A DNA stretch of 29,456 nucleotides from Enterospora canceri (lineage: Eukaryota; Microsporidia; Enterocytozoonidae), in assembly GCA_002087915.1 (NCBI GenBank), contig LWDP01000025.1, forward strand, positions 1 to 29,456. The letters are read 5' to 3'. Of this stretch, positions 24,736 through 29,456 are shown in pieces. Made by a program: the position numbers and the translations under genes. The notes beneath the pieces were generated by a model that saw nothing but the letters and a program-made list of their open reading frames with translations, was not told the origin of the DNA and did not search any database. The first letter of the stretch is position 1, and the number at the start of each line of letters is the position of its first letter.

Positions 24736-25479
24736 CTACCCCACATTGTTACTCAGGTAGCTTTCAACCAGAACACTCTCAAACTGTAAAACAACCTTAA
24801 CAATCTCATTATCCGCAGTTGTCCCAAAATGGGCTGAATTGTAGCCATTGAACCAGAACACCCTTTTTAGCTGGCTCCAGGGCACAGCAACCCTCATGTC
24901 CCTGATTTGATTCCCTGTTTTGACGCGTATTTTCGTGCCAGTCACACTCCAAATGAGCTCATTCTGCCTGGTTTCTATTTCAGCGTATTTCGACTTGAAT
25001 TTGCACAGAATCTTCCTGAAGAAGGAGACGTCGACCACAGCCATCTCGTTGCATGGCACATCCACCTCAATCACGTCATTCTGGATGCTACTGTACGAAA
25101 CACAGGAGACAACTCCATCCTTATAGGTATAATGGAGTGTAATGGAATTTGGTTCCACTACCACCCTGACGTCTATCATATTGGCTCTATTGAACTTTAG
25201 TGCTGGTATTGCCATCTTATTCCTTCTGAACTCAATCTCGTCTTCCAGTAGCACCTTACAGGCTGCATTCTGTCTTAAGTCAGAATGCATGAAGAAGTCT
25301 CTATTCAACTTTATACTCGTATAATGGGAGTAATCTGTTGTAATGCAACTGAAGACCACTAGGTCATCCAATACTTCAACAATGATGTATTCTGACTCAG
25401 TGATGCTTATGAACGAGTCCAACAGAATTGCACTGGCATTTGATAGTGTGAAGAACATACCAGGAGTAAAAAAGACCAT
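24736..25479 (-). CDS. Rad9-like subunit of the 9-1-1 checkpoint clamp
   Basis: The 247-residue protein looks like a PCNA-fold clamp subunit and fits Rad9 best. Successive segments recall Rad9: TDYSHYTSIKLNRDFF (compare NSSRSAY..F.FAP.FF), CKVLLEDEIEF (compare CK.LMKSFLS.F), HYTYKDGVVSCVSYSSIQND (compare CK.GV.KTH.L.YQ), and a late strand VVLQFESVLVESYL. In known systems Rad9-Hus1-Rad1 is loaded at DNA damage by Rad17-RFC and activates the Mec1/ATR checkpoint; a Rad17-like protein is encoded at 1857-2711. The C-terminal phosphorylated tail of Rad9 is absent. Hus1 or Rad1 cannot be excluded by eye. The ATG lacks a clear CCC element. Confidence 0.55.
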   Translation of the reverse strand: MVFFTPGMFFTLSNASAILLDSFISITESEYIIVEVLDDLVVFSCITTDYSHYTSIKLNRDFFMHSDLRQNAACKVLLEDEIEFRRNKMAIPALKFNRANMIDVRVVVEPNSITLHYTYKDGVVSCVSYSSIQNDVIEVDVPCNEMAVVDVSFFRKILCKFKSKYAEIETRQNELIWSVTGTKIRVKTGNQIRDMRVAVPWSQLKRVFWFNGYNSAHFGTTADNEIVKVVLQFESVLVESYLSNNVG

Positions 25480-25556
25480 TTTATCGTAACATGGTTACTG
25501 GTAGAAATGTATTGATTAATTTGACACCAATAGAATGTATTTTAGCTGATTCTACC

Positions 25557-26513
25557 TCATTCCTGTTGTCTCATTGGTTTTCCTGTGATAAATGGGTGTG
25601 ATAATAGCTCCTCTAATCCTGCTCTACCTGCTTTGCTATAAGAAGTTGCCTGAACTATGAAATCCTTACACTCTTCGGTAATTGACTCCTTGAATACGTA
25701 GCTTATTTGACCAATTTGTCTGATCACTGATTGGTTGAATGTTTCATCACTTCTTCTCATTATCCAATATATCATTATTCCCAGGTCGTAGATGTCACGA
25801 GCCTGAGACAGTAGGTTATTACGGCTATCTTCATCGTGATACTTCACTGATTGTGAATCAGGATGAATCACTGATTTATTAGTGCAGATATCAACTGCTC
25901 CATCAAATCCAAATAGTTTATACGTTTTTCTACCAGCCAAATCAATTGATCCTACTACATTCTCTAGTGCAATATTGTTGATCACTATTCCTGAATCATG
26001 AATCATTTCCATTCCCAGTAGAATATCACGTACCATATTGCGTAGTCTGCTTTCATCCTGATTAATATGCTCCTCTGTTACGTACAACTGTGGTAATTCC
26101 ATACACACCATGCTTACAACAACTTGTTCATCCCTATCTTTGTGTCCATATACTTCATTATGGGATGCAAATACCCTAGTGATATTAGGGTGATTAAGTG
26201 CACCTGATTTTGCTGCTTTCCAAATGTCATTAACGTATTTTGCCTCAGAACCAATCTCTATCTTAATTTGGTATTTTCCATTGATGCTATTCTCTCTCAG
26301 AATCAGCTTCTCATTTGGTATGTGCTTCTGTATGTACAAATCATACTTTTTAACTGCTTCCATCAACCGTTTATAGTCACCAAATATTCCTAGACCACTC
26401 TTTCCAATGTCCTTGATGAAGTATTCCAGTCCACCATCTTTCATCAAATCAACTTCTTTCTCCTTAGGCTGTGGTGCCGCAGCCACTATTAGTGATATGA
26501 ATATTAAAATCAT
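25557..26513 (-). CDS. secreted pseudokinase (signal peptide plus protein-kinase fold lacking catalytic residues)
   Basis: The 318-residue protein has a signal peptide (MILIFISLIVAAAPQ) followed by a kinase-like domain. C-lobe landmarks are clear: SRLRNMVRDILLGMEMIHDSGIV (helix E), a catalytic-loop block ending ALENV, ARDIYDLGIMIYWIM (helix F region, compare DVWSLG) and LLSHPFI at the end. The key residues are gone. HRD is INN (178-180), the loop Lys is Ala182, and DFG reads GFD (202-204). Asn185 is kept. Phosphotransfer is therefore unlikely. With a signal peptide and no later membrane span or KDEL-like tail, it could be secreted toward the host or work in the ER lumen. The start is supported by ttagccc directly before the ATG. 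Confidence 0.85.
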   Translation of the reverse strand: MILIFISLIVAAAPQPKEKEVDLMKDGGLEYFIKDIGKSGLGIFGDYKRLMEAVKKYDLYIQKHIPNEKLILRENSINGKYQIKIEIGSEAKYVNDIWKAAKSGALNHPNITRVFASHNEVYGHKDRDEQVVVSMVCMELPQLYVTEEHINQDESRLRNMVRDILLGMEMIHDSGIVINNIALENVVGSIDLAGRKTYKLFGFDGAVDICTNKSVIHPDSQSVKYHDEDSRNNLLSQARDIYDLGIMIYWIMRRSDETFNQSVIRQIGQISYVFKESITEECKDFIVQATSYSKAGRAGLEELLSHPFITGKPMRQQE

Positions 26514-26680
26514 GGGCTAATTGTTTAGCAACCTGATCTATTTACTATTTTGTTTAACAAACATTGATCACTCATGTTCCATTTCATCCTATTTCTCCAC
26601 CTGAAACACCCTAATCAACCATATTGATCAATATTCATTATTCGTCAACATTCCCTCGTAAATATTTTGTTACTTTTTTA

Positions 26681-26683
26681 CCC
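26681..26683 (+). promoter_or_regulatory. CCC start signal selecting the ATG at 26684
   Basis: The bases ttttttaccc touch ATG 26684. The upstream extension of the frame has only a TTG at 26624. Confidence 0.5.
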
Positions 26684-27172
26684 ATGTCTTTTGTTTCATT
26701 CGTAAAAAACATCCCGTTAATTGTGGTGACTACGGCCCTGTTGATCAACTTCTACGGCCACGAATGCGATTGTAGCCTGACTACCAAAGTGGCTGAATAT
26801 CTTGGCTTCCCTCACCTGAACAAGGAGCAGCTATTTGCACTTCTATTCGCCAAGGCAGCCCTGCTCCTGATGTTCTGCAACTATTTTGCATTCAAAATAG
26901 CCAAGAGATTCCTGATAGAAAACCTGTTTGTGATTGGAACACTCTACTGGCTAAGCAAAATACTCGAATTCCGATTTGGAAGCCTCTCTACGCTCTTCTG
27001 CCTGGGGCTGTTTTCCCTGATCACGGCCACCTTCATGGAGAAGTGCAAGATGATCAAAAGTGGGCTGTTTACGGTGTTCGTGATCACAAACACCTTCATC
27101 TTCCTGGTGCTCTCTGTTCCAAACTTCGAGATGCTTCTGACATTCACAAAACACCAGATTGGCCTGAACTAA
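26684..27172 (+). CDS. multi-span membrane protein, possibly ERD2/KDEL-receptor-related
   Basis: The 162-residue protein has about five hydrophobic spans (roughly 8-24, 46-68, 73-90, 95-114, 123-142) and few charged residues. The segment LNKEQLFALLFAKAALLLMF recalls SGKSQLLFALVFTTRYLDLF in the second span of KDEL receptors, but the rest is too divergent to be sure. Codons end often in C/G, as in well-expressed genes here. Together with the next gene it forms a same-strand pair, 146 bases apart, with similar size and span number. The alternative is a lineage-specific membrane protein without relatives. Confidence 0.75.
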   Translation: MSFVSFVKNIPLIVVTTALLINFYGHECDCSLTTKVAEYLGFPHLNKEQLFALLFAKAALLLMFCNYFAFKIAKRFLIENLFVIGTLYWLSKILEFRFGSLSTLFCLGLFSLITATFMEKCKMIKSGLFTVFVITNTFIFLVLSVPNFEMLLTFTKHQIGLN

Positions 27173-27318
27173 ATTATCGTAGCAAACTGCTTTGTTTGTA
27201 ACTGATTTTCAAACTGATTCGATCATTTTCAACCAGTCACTTTCGTCCAATTCGCCTGTTTCAAATCACAGTTGATCAATGGCATATCAATTTGCCTCTA
27301 TCTTTGCACCTGCACAAA

Positions 27319-27936
27319 ATGTACAACAAACTAAAAATAGCCGTAAGCAGCAGCAGAATCCAGAGCATTCTGAATACGATAAACTACTTCAACATCACCA
27401 GACACGTGCGTCATATCAAATATGTCAAGCAGAGACTCCTAAACTGGCATAATACGAACATAAAGGAGACAAGAACCATGAGCACAGTCATCTGCAAGAT
27501 CGCGTTATGGACTCTTTCTCTGGCCGTCGTATTCACAAGCAGAAACAGGGAGTGGTTCTACGACGGATGCAAGTGGATCTTCTCTCAGTTTCAGATCGAG
27601 CACGTTGTAAGTCACACAGACATGCTGTTCTACTTCTCAGTGGAGATGACACTGATTCTGATCATTCTAAGGGTGTTCAAGCTCCATAAGGCAGAGAACT
27701 ACACCGTGAAAAATGCAGTGATAATCTACATGAACTTTCTGGCAGTGGAGAAGTTTGCTGACACCAGGAAGTTTTTCGCCCTATTTGGAATTGCCTACAG
27801 ATCCACCTATTTGGCTGCACTATTCCTGTACAAATTCAAGAAACTGCACTCCCTCTTTGATATCGTCTATTCGTCAAGTATCATTGGGATATACGTGCAA
27901 CTGTTCTTCCCAATGGTGCTCAGCTCATTCGAATGA
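27319..27936 (+). CDS. multi-span membrane protein, possibly ERD2/KDEL-receptor-related
   Basis: Read from ATG 27319 the protein has 205 residues; a TTG extension to 27292 is rejected and a later ATG at 27478 is possible. A basic amphipathic N-terminal part (about 1-52) is followed by about five hydrophobic spans. The end, FFALFGIAYRSTYLAALFLY then LFDIVYSSSIIGIYVQLFF, resembles the last two spans of KDEL receptors (compare YLFFLGLYRALYLVNWIWRF then DLIAVVAGVVQTILYCDFF). Length is near that of ERD2 (about 212). If right, it would retrieve ER proteins from the Golgi. The N-terminal half does not align well, so confidence in the family is low. It is downstream of another multi-span gene. Confidence 0.75.
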   Translation: MYNKLKIAVSSSRIQSILNTINYFNITRHVRHIKYVKQRLLNWHNTNIKETRTMSTVICKIALWTLSLAVVFTSRNREWFYDGCKWIFSQFQIEHVVSHTDMLFYFSVEMTLILIILRVFKLHKAENYTVKNAVIIYMNFLAVEKFADTRKFFALFGIAYRSTYLAALFLYKFKKLHSLFDIVYSSSIIGIYVQLFFPMVLSSFE

Positions 27937-28063
27937 TCAGGTAGTAAATAGATTCGTAAAATGGAATCGTAAATAGATTCATGGGTTAATCAGATTGTTT
28001 GTTTATATGTCATTTAAGCTTAATATATTAGGCATAAACACATGAAGTAATATAATACTCCTA

Positions 28064-28705
28064 TTATTGTGTGATTTTCTCAGTTTTGAAGAACTGTTTC
28101 GTCTTCCAATTGGAGTAGAAGAGGGTGAAGAGTGTTGCTATCACCTTTAGCACCAGAAGGAAGACTGCTGTTCGCAGTATTCCATCAAAGATGTCCTTAT
28201 AGTGCTTATCATCCTCAAAGTCAACATCCTGCAGTGTCAGGTTCTTCTTTGCGTATTCTAGTACACTTTTTATGAAGTTTTCTGCCTTAGTCAGCTCCAC
28301 ATCCCCATTTGATACGATGACTGGCATGGACTCCTCTCCTGAAAATGTCTTAGCATCAATTCCTATTTTGCCATATTCCTTCAACCTTGTTCCATGAAGT
28401 GTGAAAATGACGTAATATTTCCCATCAACAGGCGTAGTGTAGAAGTAGTTTGTTTCTAACGCAGTCTTCCTGTCCCTAAACATCAGCTTATCACCCAACA
28501 TAATTTCCATTTTGATCTGAATGTCAGACGACTTTATTCTCTCCCATTTGCTTGTTTTTGTCAGGCCATAGACAGAAGCAGTCATGAACTGCACCGTATT
28601 CTTAGCGGCCATGATGAAACTGGCTGTTCTGTAGTTTCTTGTAGGCTCCAATACCTCAATTAATGCATAAATGTCATTCATTAGAAATGCTAGTGAAACA
28701 AACAT
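28064..28705 (-). CDS. p24/EMP24-GOLD family cargo receptor (TMED-like)
   Basis: From ATG 28705 the protein has 213 residues with a signal peptide (MFVSLAFLMNDIYA). A lumenal beta-rich region of GOLD type follows (to about 110, including TPVDGKYYVIFTLHG), then a helical region, a membrane span (about 178-200, VFLLVLKVIATLFTLFY) and a short cytosolic tail containing QFFKTEK. The double Phe plus basic residues is the COPII/COPI signal of p24 proteins, which cycle between ER and Golgi. The upstream in-frame ATG at 28723 is rejected because ttaacccca lies directly before 28705. It is 20 bases downstream of the Hel2-like gene on the same strand. Confidence 0.7.
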   Translation of the reverse strand: MFVSLAFLMNDIYALIEVLEPTRNYRTASFIMAAKNTVQFMTASVYGLTKTSKWERIKSSDIQIKMEIMLGDKLMFRDRKTALETNYFYTTPVDGKYYVIFTLHGTRLKEYGKIGIDAKTFSGEESMPVIVSNGDVELTKAENFIKSVLEYAKKNLTLQDVDFEDDKHYKDIFDGILRTAVFLLVLKVIATLFTLFYSNWKTKQFFKTEKITQ

Positions 28706-28710
28706 TGGGG
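28706..28710 (-). promoter_or_regulatory. CCC start signal selecting the ATG at 28705
   Basis: The minus strand reads cccca into ATG 28705. This start also puts the signal peptide at the N-terminus. Confidence 0.6.
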
Positions 28711-28725
28711 TTAAATTGACCATTT

Positions 28726-29456
28726 TTACTTCTTCTTCAATTTGCTCAAATCAAAGACTTTGAACATCTTTTTCCTGACAGGCTGCTCCTCTTTTTTGGT
28801 TTCTTTGACTTCGAACTTCGGATATTTGATTTCCTCCAGGTATTTTGCTAGAAATGACGTCTCTTTGCTTCTGTATAGCACACTGAGCAACGAATAGACC
28901 ATCATCATACGATCTGTCTTCTCTGCATTAGGAAACAGTCCCCCAAACAGCTCTTCCAGTTCATTTCTGGTCTTCTCTATATTATTGTAGTTGTTTTGTA
29001 CCACTTTTGATGTTTCAGTCAGCCCAACGCTGCTTATTCTTTGTCTTTGCATCTCCACAATATTTTTTGTCAAGTTTTCCACCATTTTCATATTCAAATT
29101 GCTCTCTGATTTGAAATTGATACCATTTTGATTTCCTATCACTGGATTCAATAGCCTTGGTTTTACGTCAATATTCTTCAACAGCTTCTCTAACTGTTTG
29201 CTGCTCACCTCGCTCACCTCATTCTTATCCAAATCCATTCTTTTCTCAATTCCCAGATACTTTTTCAGTTTAAACTCCTCCAGGTCCTTTTTGATGTTGT
29301 GTATCTTGAAGCAATGAGCCCATAACTCGCTTTTGTGTGCAAATGCGTAGCAGTGGCTTTTGATACACAGCTCCTCTGTACAACAGTAGTGTTCTGATTT
29401 AAAGTGTCTTTCTAGTGATGGATAGTCTTCAAAATAAACGTGGATTTTCCCCAAAA
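28726..29456 (-). CDS. Hel2/ZNF598-like zinc-finger protein, C-terminal part (cut by window end)
   Basis: The frame is open to the last base of the window, so the start lies outside; a TTG near the edge is not the start. The visible 243 codons begin with zinc-finger segments FEDYPSLERHFKSEHYCC and CYAFAHKSELWAHCFKIHN. This pairing (YE.L..HF...H..C then F.sE.dL..H....H) is characteristic of Hel2/ZNF598 E3 ligases, which ubiquitinate 40S proteins on collided ribosomes. The RING finger would be upstream. The remaining 190 residues are Lys/Glu/Asn-rich and end in a basic tail. The C-terminal part is much shorter than in yeast Hel2 (639). Other multi-C2H2 proteins are a less likely alternative. 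Confidence 0.75.
   Translation of the reverse strand, partial: LGKIHVYFEDYPSLERHFKSEHYCCTEELCIKSHCYAFAHKSELWAHCFKIHNIKKDLEEFKLKKYLGIEKRMDLDKNEVSEVSSKQLEKLLKNIDVKPRLLNPVIGNQNGINFKSESNLNMKMVENLTKNIVEMQRQRISSVGLTETSKVVQNNYNNIEKTRNELEELFGGLFPNAEKTDRMMMVYSLLSVLYRSKETSFLAKYLEEIKYPKFEVKETKKEEQPVRKKMFKVFDLSKLKKK

Noticed and set aside
1..29456. tRNA, rRNA, CRISPR arrays and spliceosomal introns
   Set aside because: None was seen. Spacers are short and AT-rich without a cloverleaf or regular repeat array, and recognised genes read through without intron boundaries.

Overview
This window looks like a contig from a microsporidian, an obligate intracellular fungus-related parasite. The genes are intronless and tightly packed, proteins are often shorter than their yeast counterparts, and convergent genes abut or share bases at their stop codons. 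Most genes (22 by my reading) have a short CCC- or GGG-containing element 0 to about 15 bases before the ATG, the gene-start signal known from microsporidia. I used that signal to choose starts, so several starts lie downstream of the longest possible reading frame. Gene content fits a fungal relative: TPS2-type trehalose-phosphate phosphatase, DPM1, eIF3g, a Dhr1/DHX37-type helicase and Hop2. Placement within the phylum is a guess; a Trachipleistophora/Vavraia-like relative is possible but I cannot show it.

Layout. Bases 1-300 hold the 5' end of a Merlin-like transposase gene (minus strand) and a long palindrome, followed by about 550 bases of AT-rich non-coding sequence. From 855 to 5529 come an unknown protein, a very divergent Rad17-like clamp-loader ATPase, DNA topoisomerase III with two GRF zinc fingers, and an unknown small protein. 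Bases 5530-6228 carry no intact gene but contain what looks like a decayed minus-strand gene. From 6229 to 13695 the genes are dense: a secreted single-pass membrane protein, DPM1, a TPR-like protein, a WD40 protein with a frameshift near its start, HOP2, a Fes1/HspBP1-like protein, an unusual ubiquitin-conjugating enzyme, a tandem thioredoxin pair in which one copy has lost CxxC, and a Snu13/Nhp2-like RNA-binding protein. From 13890 to 23152 are an acidic membrane-anchored protein with hexapeptide repeats, a 46-residue coiled-coil microprotein, a possible Ran-binding protein, TPS2, DHR1, eIF3g, an Arc1-like tRNA-binding protein and a tristetraprolin-type CCCH protein. From 23448 to the end are a secreted Cys/Pro-rich protein interrupted by a 299-base exact duplication around one N (probably an assembly fault), a Rad9-like clamp subunit, a secreted pseudokinase, two multi-membrane-span proteins possibly related to the KDEL receptor, a p24-type cargo receptor, and the C-terminal part of a Hel2/ZNF598-like protein cut by the window end.

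How the genes fit together. There is no operon-like system. Themes are genome maintenance and recombination (Rad17-like, Rad9-like, Top3, Hop2), RNA and ribosome work (Dhr1, Snu13-like, eIF3g, Arc1-like, Hel2-like, CCCH protein), early secretory pathway and glycosylation (DPM1, p24, possible ERD2-like proteins), and secreted or surface proteins likely specific to the parasite lifestyle (6229-7698, 13890-15530, 23448-24710, 25557-26513). The secreted pseudokinase is the strongest candidate for unexplored biology. All family calls are from reading the sequence; no database search was run.
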